Numbered from the stretch's first letter, positions 45,676 to 57,203 are shown. The stretch is 64,000 bases of DNA from Hawksworthiomyces lignivorus (GCA_002917075.1 NTMA01000013.1:434001-498000), one strand, 5' to 3'. A program made the numbers and translations. Notes: generated from the letters alone by a model not told the origin.

Positions 45676-47395
45676 ATGGCTGCGTCGTTCGAAGATCTGA
45701 CAAATACGTTTGTGCTGTCGGAATCGACGCCGAACAAGGCCGCCGTCTTGTCCGAGATCCCGAAAGGTCTCAACGTCGATCCTGCGCGGCTGCGACAGGG
45801 CCACCGAAAGTCCAGAGCCGGATGTGCGAATTGCAAAAGACGGCGTGTCAAGGTAATGTGAACATTTTCGTCGGGGAGGGATTTCTCGACTTGCTGGCGA
45901 CACACGTGGAAGAGCGAGAGTCGCAGAGGGCAACATCTGACAGGCGCTGCAGTGCAACGAAGAGGCGCCGTGCGCAAGCTGCAGACGGCGAGGAGAACGG
46001 TGCGAGCGGCCGCCGAAACCAGTCAGCAAAGATGGCAACAAAACCTCGAGACCGGATCTCTCGGCTCCTGTGCCCGCCCCGCTGTCTCTAGCTGGGCCGC
46101 GAGGCGCTGCTTCCGGCGACAGCGCCGTAGTCAATCTGCTTCACCTGCGGCTCTTTCACCATTTCCAGACACACACTAGCAAGACGCTGCTGCTAGCTGA
46201 CGAGGCATGGGACGAAGCGATGCGGCTCAGTTTTGAATTTGACTTTCTGGCCAATGCTATTCTGTGCGTGGCGGCCCGGCACCTGGCGACATTGCACCCG
46301 GCCGCCACCACCGCCTACCCGGCCGCCGCAGCGAGCCATTTGTGCCGCGCGCTGTCTGGCTTCCGCTGCGCGCTATCTCAGAGCTTTGCTGCGACGCCCG
46401 CTGATGCTTTTATCGCCACATCAGTGCTATTGCAGTTTGAGTTGTGGACGAGCACTGACTTTGTCACGTTGGGACCGTTCGGAGAGGCCAATGGCGTCGG
46501 CGGAAAGTATAGAAGCAACAGCGATAACGGCAACGATAACGGAAACGATAACGACAACGAGAACGAGAGCGACAGCGACAGTGATAAGAACGATCGACAC
46601 TCTGGATGCAATCGGGCGAAGAGCAGACCTGGCAGCAGAGGTGGCGATACGCCATTTGACCCTGCCAGAGACCGCCTTTTTGTCTTTAGTGCCAGTTTAA
46701 AACAGGTGTTTCTGAAGAGCCTGCCGGGACTCTTACGCACCCAGCAGCCGTCGCGCTTTTTGCCATATCTTCGCCGCGATCCAGCTACCTCGCTCTACGA
46801 AGCTGCACGCATCAGCACCGGCACTCTAGCTCGCTACCGTGAGTTTTTTGCTCCTGGCCTGTCGACCACCAGCAGCTTAAAAGGCAGCTACATTCCTTCT
46901 GGACTTCCGCCCTTCGACAGATGCCCCGCAGATTGTCCTTCTACGTCTGTTCTTGCGAGATATGTCGTCCCTACAGACGGCGAAGATGCTTACATGCGCG
47001 TTGCGGACCGCTTATGTCTGATCTTGTCTTTTCTCCCCGACGCTGAGCCGCTGTCGCCGTCGCCGCCGTTGTTCTTCCCTTCTGCGACGGTAGAAGCAGA
47101 ACCAATGCTTCTGCGCGACCTGGCGCAATGCGCTTTTGCCTTTCCCGTCCTCTGTCGCGGCACTTTCGTTGACATGCTCCAGGCGGGCCACCCGTCGTCA
47201 TTCTTTTTGCTCTACCACTTCTACCGCGCCATTCGCATTCTGCTATCGCAGGATGAGTACTGGTGGGCGAACAAGCGTGCTGCTATGTTGGAGAAGGTCT
47301 TACAAGGCTGGCTTGCCAAGGGACCACCAAGAGATGAGGCTGTCTTTGGGCCATTTGCACAGACGGACAATCCGACTGGTGGCAGAGCCTCCTGA
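45676..47395 (+). CDS. Zn2Cys6 transcription factor
   Basis: Two exons (45676-45852, 45953-47395) give 539 residues. The zinc cluster spans the intron: CANCKRRRVK before it and CNEEAPCASCRRRGERC after, six cysteines in the spacing 2-6-5-2-6. Preceding GHRKSRAGC is typical of fungal binuclear-cluster regulators. The middle holds an Asn/Asp/Glu/Ser-rich run encoded by imperfect GATAACGGC-like repeats near 46510-46595. The C-terminal region (LLHLRLFHHF, ILCVAARHLATLHP) fits the Fungal_trans_2-type effector domain. Its position just after the choline-oxidase gene and its orientation suggest, but do not show, that it regulates that pathway. Confidence 0.88.
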
Positions 47396-47873
47396 GCTGC
47401 GGGCTGTCCCGGTGTAGCCAACCCTTAATGATACTGCAGGAACTCTCACTGAATTCCATGACCTAGGCTGTCGAAGCCCAGCGGGATCCCCGTTTGTGCC
47501 TATCTCCGGAAGGCCTTTGAGAGGGCGAGGATCTGTGGAGATTTCGCACTTTAGCTGGCAAATCCCATTTTCTGAGATTTCCGTGTTAGTCTCGTATCGC
47601 TGCATTGGGACTAGCGCCATTTCGCGATGCTAATTTTGAGAGGCAATGCGATGCGACGAGATGCTACAAGGAGGCCGTTCAACTGGAATTCCATGGCATA
47701 TTTCGACGTATATATAAACCACTGTCTTTCTTTTTGTTCTTTGGTTTCTTGAAAATGAGTCTGAACAGTATGAAAACACAAACAATAAACGTCTCCGGCC
47801 TCTTCTCTTCCGCCCCATCATTTGCGAAGCAGCACATCTACTCTTCTCTCTTCTTCAGCCTTCGATAAACACA
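47396..47873. other. Intergenic region
   Basis: Promoter of the next gene; T-rich with a TATATAAA at about 47711. No gene is seen. Confidence 0.45.
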
Positions 47874-49034
47874 ATGGTCACTCAATCCGAAGCTGTAGGT
47901 TCTAATGAACGGATCGCCGCGACTTTCCCCAATGGGTTGGTTGCCGTGTTCGTTGGAGGCACCAGCGGCATCGGTGAATATACACTGAAAGCCCTCATTA
48001 AACATGTCCCCAACTCGCGAGCGTACATCTTCGGCCGGTCGCAGGAGTCGGCCACGCGCATCATCGCCGCATGCAAGAAGCTGGGTCCAAGCTGTACCGT
48101 CGAATTTATCCAGGCCGACATCAGCCTGCTCAGCTCCGTCGACGATGTCTGCCGCAAGATCAAGCAAAAGGAAACGGCCATCAATATCCTTTTTGAGACG
48201 CAAGGTTCCATGGCATTCAGCGCAAGTAAGCCTCTACGCTTGAACAGCTTCTTTTTTTGATACACCGATATCTTCTGGTCCTTCTTCTATCCTTGTTACT
48301 CTGGCGTCTTTGTTTCGAAGCTAATAAAACTTGCGTATTCTCTAGCGACGTCCGAGGGCCTGTCTTTTGCCATCTCCCTAGGCATCCATTCCCGCATCCG
48401 CTTCATCGTCAACTTGCTGCCGCTCATAAAACGAGCTAATACACTCCGCCGCGTCGTGAGCGTCTTCGCCGCCACCTGCGAGGGCCCCATCGATCTCAAC
48501 AATCTCGACTGTGAAGGATTATCGCTGACCCAGCGCCGTGATCAGAGTGCCGCTGTCCAGTCGCTTCTCTTGGAGCGGATCGCCTCGCGCCAAGCCCCCG
48601 ATGTGGGTTTCATACATGATGTGCCTGGTGTTGTCCAGAGCGGAATCACACGCGACGCCGAAGGGTTGGGGATGAAGCTGATGATTGGTGTGTTCAATCT
48701 CCTGGGTCCGCTTGTCCGCACGCCTCCAGAGGATAGCGGCGAGATGCACCTGTTCATGGCAACAAGTGCGCGGTTTGCTTCTAAGCAGGGCAACAAGGGC
48801 GGCTCGTCGAAGGCTGCCGAGGGCGTTCCTCTGTCCGGCGGACTGACCGTGGCTCGCGGCGTCGATGGCCAGGCAGGCAGCGGCATGTACTCGCTAGACA
48901 ACAAAGGCGAGAGCGCTCCAGAGCGTGTGGAACAGCTCCTGAGCGGATACCAAGAGGATGGCACAGCCGACAAAGTGTGGCAGTATGTTGTAGAGGGCTT
49001 CAAGAGGATCACCGGCTCGGAGGTAGCAGTCTAG
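47874..49034 (+). CDS. Atypical SDR-fold oxidoreductase
   Basis: Two exons (47874-48225, 48346-49034) give 346 residues. The N-terminal Rossmann motif GGTSGIGEYTLKAL, with YIFGRSQ and QADIS following, marks a dinucleotide-binding SDR. The region where SDRs carry YxxxK reads LSLTQRRDQSAAVQSLL and has no tyrosine, so catalysis must differ or be absent. VGFIHDVPGVVQSGI and the long C-terminal segment match a group of fungal SDR-like proteins that I recall near secondary-metabolism genes. The substrate is unknown. It lies between a transcription factor and a secreted protein gene, all on the plus strand. Confidence 0.82.
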
Positions 49035-49481
49035 GGTATGGGAACCTCATCTTTCTTCTTTCTTACGCTGATCACATATATAAATAATTTTTCTACTCCT
49101 TCTCAGTATCTCTATTTCAATCTACTCCTTTTCTTCTAGATATAAATGTAGAATGCCATGACACTTGCTTGCATCAGCGAAGAGAGCAGGCGACTCGTCA
49201 TCTCATCTTATCTTATCTCTTGGCGCAGTAATCCTTGCCGTGTACATACATACCTCCGCCCATCGCTCGGACATACGACCCGAAACTGCTGCGCTCCGCT
49301 GCTGGCAGACCAGCCTTACGCGTCCTAATGTTACATGGTGCGTAATATATATTTCTATTAGCGCACTGAAATATCAGGACATGTCGCTCATTTCGCGATC
49401 TTAAATTCTTCTCCCTGCAGCTTCTGCGTTGGATGCTGTATTGCTGTCTGACGTTTTTGCCCTCACTTCTCCGTTCTCAGT
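49035..49481. other. Intergenic region
   Basis: AT-rich promoter region of the secreted-protein gene. No gene is seen. Confidence 0.4.
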
Positions 49482-51077
49482 ATGGTCCCCCAACTCTCTA
49501 TTTTCGCTCTTATAGCGTTTTCCACTGCTCTCGGCGACGCAATCTTGCCTCCTGGCCAGGAGCAGAAGCCATCCTTCGGTCCCAGACGAAAAGTTGCCGC
49601 AGAGCGCGGGCCACAGATTTTCAATGCTGTCTTCGACTCGCTGCGGAAGTATGGCTCTACGGTACACCCTAATGGCATGTCTTTCTTCTTGGCCACGGTC
49701 CCAGAAGGTGTCATGCTTCATCATGGAAACGGACGCAATGCCACGCCGACCAAATTAGACTGGCTCGCATACGAGATCGAGCACGCCGAGATCTTTGCCC
49801 GCAGCAACTTTGGGCGACCGCGTCGGCCGGGCGGAAGTCCGGGCGAAGACCCTGGCGAGCCGCCATTCTACAACAAACGCTCTCATAGGACGCCTGGGCA
49901 TGAGACCTTGCTTGGAAGCGGTGCAGGACAACAGGTGCTAAGTAGCCAGGAGGGCCGGCACGACCACTACGAAGACGCCGTGGCAACCGAGGTGGCGGAG
50001 GAGCATGGGTGGCTGCACACCTACCGGACAACACGACCTCTCCAATTTCTGTACATTGATGGGATGAGCGGAGACAAGGGCAGCTCGGGAGTAATTGACA
50101 CACAGGATTATGTTCTTCGGGCTGCGCTCCCTCTCTCTCCGGAAAGACAGCCCGCGTTTTCTCGCGACGAAAGCGACGAAACGCCTCCTGGACCCCCGGG
50201 CGAATTTGTCCGCGCAGAGGAAATCTGCGAGCTTTGCGCAGAGTGGCATCTTCAGGGCGTTATCCGGACCGAGGGAGCGGGGACAGAAATTATCAAATGC
50301 GATTTCTTCGATGGACTAGAGCAGGTCCAGTCGCTGCAGCGCTCGGACACAGGAAACCCGGGAAGGGGAGGCCGCGACGGCCGCCGCCCCGGCGGAGGCT
50401 TTCCCGGCAGGCGGCCTGGCAGCGATAGACCATTCAATGTCGACACGAGCTTCCACGACGTCGGCTCCAGCCGCACAATTCTGGACTATGCCTCTATGGT
50501 GTCAGCTTTCTTCTTCCCCGTCAATCTCACAAATCCAGACGCAAGCGAGAGCGATCGTCCCCGGCTGGTGTTTACATCGGCTGAGGAGCGACTGGCTATG
50601 AAACAGCACCTCGCCCGCGTCGTGGCCGCACAGCGCAGCGACAACCCGGCGGTGCTGCCACCGCTTCCCAGCTGGCGCGACATTGCCGACCTAGTCGTGC
50701 GGCGCTATGCCGCACGGCTCGCCGCACTCGCCGACGCATCCAAAACGACTACTGTCCAGGAATTTGCCGACAGCCTCCGGTCGTTGTTGAATGTATTTAC
50801 CAACTATGCGATCGCGGATGCCAAGGCGCGCGACGAAGACGCCCGGCGGCGGTGCACTGCGTTCTACTTGCAGACCAAGCTGCTTACAACAGGGACAGAC
50901 CGCCTCATCTCAGCAGCGTTCGAAGCGGTAAACGCAGAGATCTGCAGGGTTCTGTTTGATGCGGCAAACGCCATCATAGATGATCCAGAGGCTGACAACA
51001 CTACGGTATCAAATGCCAAGGCGTCTGTGCAACAGCTGATAACATACCTGGACTGGAGCGTGTTTGAGAAAATTTAA
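49482..51077 (+). CDS. Secreted protein of unknown function
   Basis: Intronless, 531 residues. Residues 1-20 (MVPQLSIFALIAFSTALGDA) form a likely signal peptide. Blocks that look conserved are LRKYGSTVHPNGMSFF, VPEGVMLHHG, DWLAYEIEHAE, GWLHTYRTTRPLQFLYIDGMS and DTQDYVLRA; I recall similar blocks in uncharacterised secreted proteins of Sordariomycetes. A Gly/Arg/Pro-rich insert lies near 295-325 (GRGGRDGRRPGGGFPGRRPG). The cysteine pair CELC and several NxT sites suit the secretory route. No enzymatic motif is apparent and I assign no function. Confidence 0.8.
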   Translation: MVPQLSIFALIAFSTALGDAILPPGQEQKPSFGPRRKVAAERGPQIFNAVFDSLRKYGSTVHPNGMSFFLATVPEGVMLHHGNGRNATPTKLDWLAYEIEHAEIFARSNFGRPRRPGGSPGEDPGEPPFYNKRSHRTPGHETLLGSGAGQQVLSSQEGRHDHYEDAVATEVAEEHGWLHTYRTTRPLQFLYIDGMSGDKGSSGVIDTQDYVLRAALPLSPERQPAFSRDESDETPPGPPGEFVRAEEICELCAEWHLQGVIRTEGAGTEIIKCDFFDGLEQVQSLQRSDTGNPGRGGRDGRRPGGGFPGRRPGSDRPFNVDTSFHDVGSSRTILDYASMVSAFFFPVNLTNPDASESDRPRLVFTSAEERLAMKQHLARVVAAQRSDNPAVLPPLPSWRDIADLVVRRYAARLAALADASKTTTVQEFADSLRSLLNVFTNYAIADAKARDEDARRRCTAFYLQTKLLTTGTDRLISAAFEAVNAEICRVLFDAANAIIDDPEADNTTVSNAKASVQQLITYLDWSVFEKI

Positions 51078-51404
51078 CTCTTGTTTTGTCTTATAGGATG
51101 TATATAGAGCACTCAGAGGGATGAACATAGCATAGATTGTTTCCATTCTTTTCCATCGCTGACATGTTTTGTGTATACCGGAATAATAAGAAAAACGCCT
51201 AGAATCCTGCAACCTTCAATCCGTAGGCCAGTTTATGTCTCGTGTCTTCGTGTACAGAACTGCTCCCAGCCGTTGCTATAGTTCTACTTTGTGGTAATGC
51301 CGGGCATGGACCTGCGCGCCCAGACCATCTATAACTGCTTTTCAAGTCGATTCTGGAGGAATGCCATACCTATGGGGTATACGACTCCCGAATCTGCGCT
51401 CGAA
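51078..51404. other. Convergent intergenic region
   Basis: 3' flanks of two converging genes. Nothing else is seen. Confidence 0.4.
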
Positions 51405-52956
51405 TCAAGAGATTCCCGCTACGTCCAGCGCCCATATCATAAGCCCCATCCACTCGCTGGGCAGCACGGAGCAGATGCCGCGCACCTCCCGCTTGGCGAT
51501 GGACTCGCTGGAGCCGTCCTCGCTGCCGCCAAGCCACCAGAGGCCCGAGATCTGCGACACGACGGCGAAGAAGTAGGCCAGGGCGACGAGGGCGCGGGGC
51601 CGCTGCTCGGCGACAAAGTCGACGAAGCGGGGCGGCACGACCATGGTGAAGGCTTGGATGCGGCGGCCGAGGACGTGGACGGACTCGGCGCGGCGGATGG
51701 ACTGCTGTAGGGAGCCGACGTAGCTGAGCGTCTTCTCATAGGTCTCGCGGGTGTCGTCGTCCCAGGCCTCGCGGGCGGCGCTGGCGGCGCCGGCCGGGGC
51801 CAGGAGGGCGTTGAGCTGGTCGGTGCGGTTGGCGGCGTCAAAGTAGGCCTCGTCGAAGCCGAACTTGGGCTGGGCGTTGACGACGACGTAGAGGGCGGAG
51901 GAGGCCTCGCCGCCGGCGCGCACGAGGGCGTCGATGCTCATCCAGATGACGGCGCCGGCGCCCTTGCCCAGCTGCAGCCACTCGACGGGCGGCGCGTAGG
52001 GGTCCATGGCGCGCTCGCCCAGCATGGCAAACGAGTTGATGAGCATGATGAGCGACGACAGGCACACGGCGTCGGCGCTCTCGAGCGTCAGCGTCTCGAC
52101 CATGCGGCGCTGCGCGCGGATCGCCGAGATCAGGTACGCCTGCCGCACGTGGAACAGCTCGCGGTTGGCCCGCTCCCGCGACAGCAGGTGCGTCGCCGAG
52201 TGCGCCAGCAGCGCGTACAGCAGGTTCTCGTGCTGCAGCGCCAGCGGCGGCACCCGCTTCGCCCACACCTGGTTCCAATCCGGGCTGGGCGCCGCCGGCA
52301 GCGGCACCGCCAGGTTGGCCATGTAGTTGTGCATCAGCCGGTGCTCCAGCAGCCGCCGCGACCGCGACTCGGGCAGCGGCGGGTCGTCCTCGGCCGCCGC
52401 CTCGTCCAGCATGATCGCGGGGAGGTCTTCGTCGATGCTCCGGCTGGACCACAGCCGCAGCAGGTCCGAGAAGCGCTCCGCGTCCGCCTGTAGCGACGCG
52501 AAGCGGCTGGCCTCGCCCGTGTCTGCCGACGGACTCGAAACATTGCTGGAGGAGATGCGGGACGGCACTGGCGAGCGCCGTGGCTGCGGCGTCGCACGGC
52601 CCGGCGAAGGAGACTGTGGCGGTCGGTTGTATGAATCGGCACTGGGCCACGTGCACGGCAGACCGAGCCGGCTGCAGTTGCTGCACACAGGCCGTACTTC
52701 GTCACACTGTTTCTCCAGGGTAACATAAATAAGTCAGAAACCAGGGTATCGATATAAAAAAAAAAAATTAAAAAAAATAAAAATTCCTCCACAAGCCCAC
52801 CATCCTCGCCAAGATGGACTCCAATGGGCCTTGATGCTGACGACAGCTCACCTTTACACGCCGTGTTTTGCACTTGTTGCATCCGTTTCGGGACTTCCGA
52901 TGGCCGACCTTGGCGGCGCGGCGCGGGCTCGGGTCTGGCGACAGGAGGTCATCCAT
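51405..52956 (-). CDS. Zn2Cys6 transcription factor
   Basis: Two exons (52956-52852, 52706-51405) give 468 residues. Exon 1 carries GHRKSRNGCNKCKTRRVK and exon 2 opens with CDEVRPVCSNCSRLGLPC, a full six-cysteine cluster with canonical spacing 2-6-6-2-6. The chosen start is the ATG of MDDLLSPDPSP; the frame is open further upstream but only from a TTG. The rest has a Ser/Pro-rich stretch, then helical regulatory sequence (HENLLYALLAHSATHLL, VRQAYLISAIRAQRRMVETL) as in sterol-uptake/Upc2-like and related regulators. It lies 1.3 kb from the sterol-dehydrogenase-like gene, divergently, so it may control that pair. Confidence 0.87.
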
Positions 52957-54241
52957 ATTCTGTATATCTTCCTGTGACGGGAAGATCTGTATGTTTGGAA
53001 TACAGAACGTCCAGGCGATGTACCACAAGGCGTCTTGTCCTCTCTTATTTTGTTAGCACTTAGACGAACACAAAAAGCTCGCGTCCGTGCGACGTCTCAG
53101 CTTTTTGTAAGACAGATCACTTCGCTACGTCTACTCACCGACAGCCGTACAGCAGAGCGTACGATTCATGGGCAGGACGGGGTTCACAAGTCTTGGCAGA
53201 GACCCATCCGCTCTCCGGATGTGGCGTTTCTCTTATAAGTTTGCTGTCGTGTGTTGACCGGCGCCTCTACTGAGACGGACGTTCCTACGCTCCGTCTCTA
53301 TTCAAACGCCTAACATCTTATTATCAGATAGTGGCGCAGTGCCCCCCGCTGGGCCTAGCCTGTAAGCAAGCGCACCGTTTTCTGGTGAATTCTAGCCACA
53401 GAATCCGTCTCAAACGGGAGGCCAACGGCTCCACCACTACTACTCATTTGTACAGAGAAGGCCAATTTCCCAAGGCAATAATACAAAAAACAGACGTTCC
53501 AGAAGAATGAAATTTCCAAGAATAAAACCCTAGGCGCCTACGGAACCTTATTTTCGCCAATGGTAACGCCGTGAAGGATTCTCTGCTGATTCGCGAGTCT
53601 AGCGAGATCTGACAACTCGGCCTTCACTGCGGAGTATTTCCGTTTACTAGGAGGGAGGCCTACTAGACGGACAGCCTTGTGCTCGTAAATGAAACGATAC
53701 GAAAGTACAAACCGCACAAACCACCCAATATATTAAACTGGATTTACTTGTCTCCGTTGCTCCCTGGGTCAGGGCTCATCAGCGCTAGACTCCATCCGGT
53801 TGGCTGCACCCGCTTTTCCCGTTCTCCAGGGGCTCATACTCGCCCTCATTTTCACTGCTTTCGTGCTTTTCCCCGGTTTCTACTGGTCCTTGACACATCC
53901 CTCCTGCGACGATCCCCAGCTCGCTAGCTCTAGATTTCATCTCCCCGTTAAACGATCACGACGGCCGGACACTTTATAGCGAAGTCTGCCTTGCGCCCTA
54001 CGCCGTGCCGTGCTGTGCTGTGCTGTGCCGTGCTGTGCTGTGCTGTTCTCTGCTGTCATCATACTGCGTCATTGTGCAGCCAAGCATTGAGATTGTTCTC
54101 AGGTTTGCTCCAAGTGGAGGCTTTAATTTTACTCTTCCACTCTCTCTCCTCCATTGCGCTTGAGACGTCATCTTTCGTTTTCGGTTTTTCTCTTGCCCCC
54201 TCTTTTTTTGATCAAGAATCTTTTTTCGGCCCCGTCTCAGC
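52957..54241. promoter_or_regulatory. Divergent region between regulator and 3beta-HSD-like gene
   Basis: 1.3 kb with no recognisable gene; it includes the GTGCT repeat at about 54000-54045 and CT-rich leader before 54242. Confidence 0.45.
54000..54048 (+). repeat. GTGCT pentanucleotide repeat
   Basis: About eight imperfect copies of TGTGC/GTGCT in the leader of the 3beta-HSD-like gene. Confidence 0.75.
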
Positions 54242-55965
54242 ATGGACCGTCTCGTGCTTGCTTTTACCTACAGCCAGGTGCTTGGTGCCTCAGCCCTCCT
54301 CACCGTGGCTGTCGTCTTGTACCTCGCTTTTATCAACAGTCGCATGAGGACAATTCCAGAGGATATCTGTCGCCTTGCTCCAAAGAGGTGGACGCGCGAG
54401 CTCCTCCGAGAGACCTATACCCGCCTCGAGGAGGCGCCTCTGCATGTTGAGTCGTTTGCCACTCAGCTGCCGCCTAAGCTAAACCGCCGCTACGTCGTGG
54501 TCGGAGGCAATGGTATGTAGGCTGTTTGCAGAGAGGGTCTCTCCTTTTGCTTGCTGCGCCATGATCTGTCTGTTTGCTCATTGAAAACTCTGCTTGTCGC
54601 GGACCAGGCCTTGTCGGCGGCTACATTGTCCTGCAGCTGCTCGCGCGAGGCCAGACGCCCGAGAGCATCCGCATTGTCGATTTCCAGGACATGCACAGGC
54701 GGGACATGCTGGACGGGCCCGCCCGCGCGATCGACGTCGTCCACACCGACATCTCGTCTGCCGACTCGACGGACGCCGCATTTTCCAAAGCCTGGCCGGC
54801 CTCGATCCGGAAGCTGCCGCTCACAGTGTTTCACACCGCCGCCGTCATGGTGCCATCCGACCGCTCCAAGCTGCAGTACGGCTTCGTCGAGCGCGTCAAT
54901 GTCCAGGGCACCCGGCACGTGGTCGAAGCGGCCCGCCGCGCAGGCGCAGACGTTCTCGTGGCGACCGCCTCGGCCTCCATCTCGCTGCGGCCCGTGCGCT
55001 TTTGGATTGCGCCCTGGCGCTGGGGCTTCTGGCGCGCCTGGCCTGCCAACTTTGTGCAGTGCCTGGACGAGGCCGACTTCTTCCGGCCCCTGCGCCCCTT
55101 TGAGGAGTTCTACGCCTGCTACGCCGCCTCCAAAGCTGCCGCCGAGCGCATCGTCTGCGATGCCAATTCCCCCACTCTCAGAACCGGCACGATCCGGCCC
55201 GCCAACGGCATCTATGGCGACCCGACCGACAACACTGTCGGCGGCCCGCTAAACACGCCGGTCCTTCCATCGTGAGTGTTCTTATCTCCTCCTCTCGTTA
55301 TTCTTTATTGGACACAAGCCATTGCTTCATTGCATTTCAATCTATGTTACTTCCGTTGCCGTCCTGTGTCTGCTCACGTATATAGGTGGTCTTACAACAT
55401 TTCCAACTCGTTTGTGCACGGGATGAACTGCGCCGACGCGCATCTGCTCTTTGAGGCTGTGCTGGCCGATCCCGGCTCGGCCACAGCACCCCAGGCTGGC
55501 CGACCATTTACTGTTACGGATCCGAATGCCCCCATCCTGTTCCGCGACCTCTGGTTTTCGGTGGAGGCCCTCAGCGTGACCCCGTTCCGCACTCTTCCCC
55601 TGATTCCAGTGCAAATGCTGCTGCTGTCCTACGCCGTGGAAGCGTACTGCGTCCTCCCGTTTCGCTTCCCGTTTCTGAAGCGCTTCCTGCCACCCGTCAC
55701 CGGGGACATCAAGCATCTCAAGCCGCCGCTGTTTACGATCGTGACGCACATCTATGCTACGAACGAGGCGATTGGACGGTCTGTGAAGGATGGCGGCCTG
55801 GGCTACAAGGGCTTCATCACGACGCTCGACGGGATCGTCCAGCAGATCTTGGACTGGAATCTGGAGCATGCGGGCCAGGACGAGAGCAGCTGGAAAAAAT
55901 ACCGGAGCAGCGTGTCCATGGCCGAGGAGATCGACAAAGTCGGCACGGTAGCCAAGCGGCTGTAG
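54242..55965 (+). CDS. 3beta-HSD/Erg26-like membrane dehydrogenase
   Basis: NAD(P)-dependent dehydrogenase of the 3beta-hydroxysteroid/sterol-4-carboxylate family. Three exons (54242-54512, 54608-55271, 55386-55965) give 504 residues. An N-terminal membrane span (VLGASALLTVAVVLYLAF) suggests ER anchoring. The cofactor motif VVVGGNGLVGGY is split by intron 1. VFHTAA, VNVQGTRHVVEAA and the catalytic pair in YAASK follow. The C-terminal part has a second hydrophobic stretch (LPLIPVQMLLLSYAV). It is longer than Erg26 (about 350), mostly N-terminal, and resembles fungal paralogues rather than the core ergosterol enzyme. It converges on an alpha/beta hydrolase. Confidence 0.87.
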
Positions 55966-56141
55966 ACGAGAGGAATAAGCTGCGAGATATGAGACCGTCG
56001 TCTGCTTTTATTTTTCCTTGACTTCCGTCTCTTTTTAATGGGTCTAGACTAGACGGCCGGAAAAGCAAGCGGCAGATGGCCGCAGGAGAGAAATAGACAG
56101 GAGACAGCGTGAGAAAAGCTGGACTAAACGACATGCTGGCA

Positions 56142-57203
56142 TTAATACATGGCTTCCGTGTTTTTATCCCACTCCTTCCCCAGCAGCCAGGCCATGCCAT
56201 TGAGGCTGACCTCGCGTAGCTTCTTCTTTTCATCCTGGGACACTGTGGGCGTGATCCATCCAGCGTGTCCGAACCCCTGCAGCACCACCAAGGATACCGG
56301 AATGCCGTGGCCCTTCAGCCAGTCCTCGTAGATGTAGGAGTCGTCGCGGAGCGGATCCTCGGAACCTGCGTGAATGAACACTTTGCTGGGATAGTTTTGG
56401 ACCACAAAGTCGTCTGCACTGATGTTCATGGCCGAATACCACGGCGACTTGAAGTCGGCAGCGAGCCGGTCCTCGATCTCACGGATGGACGCCGTCGTCA
56501 GAGAGGGCGAGGAGGCGTTTTCCCGGCGGGACTGGAACATGTCCGTGTACTTTTGCGGCAGGCTGGGCAGGATGCTCTCGTGGATGGTCGCCGGAATGCC
56601 CGCGAACACGCCCGTGGCCTTTGACCGCATCGGCGGCAGCCCCGCCAGCAGCTGCGCCTGCTTCTCCTCCCTGGCCGCGAGGATGCCGGCCATCGCCGTG
56701 ATGATGGTGCCGCCGGCGCTGAGGCCGCCAATCACAAACCCCAGCTGCGGGTCCACGGCCACATTCGCCTCGCGCAGCGCCGCGTGGCCGCTCAGGTTCG
56801 CCGGGTCCGACAGCCACGACGTGGCGCACCACGCGCTGTGGTTCGGCGCGGGGAAGGGCGTCTCGGGGGCGAACCGGTAGGAGGGGCAGGCGACGACCGC
56901 GCCGAAGTGGAGAGAGTATGCGCGCGCGGGGAGGTGGACCTGCTCGGGCGAGCAGCAGAAGAACCCGCCGCCGTGCATCAAGACCACGAGGGGACACTTT
57001 AATGGCTCCGCCGCACTGCCGGCCGCGTCTGCAGTCCTCTTGGGATACGTCACGAGGGTCCGGCTGACCCAGCCGTCCGGCAAGACAATGTCGATCCACA
57101 CTTCGCCGACGCCCGGGGGGCACTCACCCATCGCCTCTACGCCCGTCCGCTCCCATTCGAGCGACTTCTCGCGGATGGTAATAACAAGCTGGCTGGGCTG
57201 CAT
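56142..57203 (-). CDS. Alpha/beta hydrolase, HSL-like esterase
   Basis: Intronless, 353 residues from the first ATG (MQPSQLVITIREKSL). The oxyanion-hole motif HGGGFF, nucleophile serine in GGLSAGGT, acid in GSEDPLRDD and histidine in GFGHAGW give a complete catalytic set of the hormone-sensitive-lipase group. Upstream in-frame sequence to 57323 has no ATG. The gene converges on the 3beta-HSD-like gene with only about 180 bp between stops. The substrate is unknown; small esters are typical for the family. Confidence 0.88.
   Translation of the reverse strand: MQPSQLVITIREKSLEWERTGVEAMGECPPGVGEVWIDIVLPDGWVSRTLVTYPKRTADAAGSAAEPLKCPLVVLMHGGGFFCCSPEQVHLPARAYSLHFGAVVACPSYRFAPETPFPAPNHSAWCATSWLSDPANLSGHAALREANVAVDPQLGFVIGGLSAGGTIITAMAGILAAREEKQAQLLAGLPPMRSKATGVFAGIPATIHESILPSLPQKYTDMFQSRRENASSPSLTTASIREIEDRLAADFKSPWYSAMNISADDFVVQNYPSKVFIHAGSEDPLRDDSYIYEDWLKGHGIPVSLVVLQGFGHAGWITPTVSQDEKKKLREVSLNGMAWLLGKEWDKNTEAMY

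Noticed and set aside
52957..53028. N-terminal extension of the second Zn2Cys6 regulator
   Set aside because: The extended frame begins with TTG and has no ATG, so the ATG at 52956 was used.
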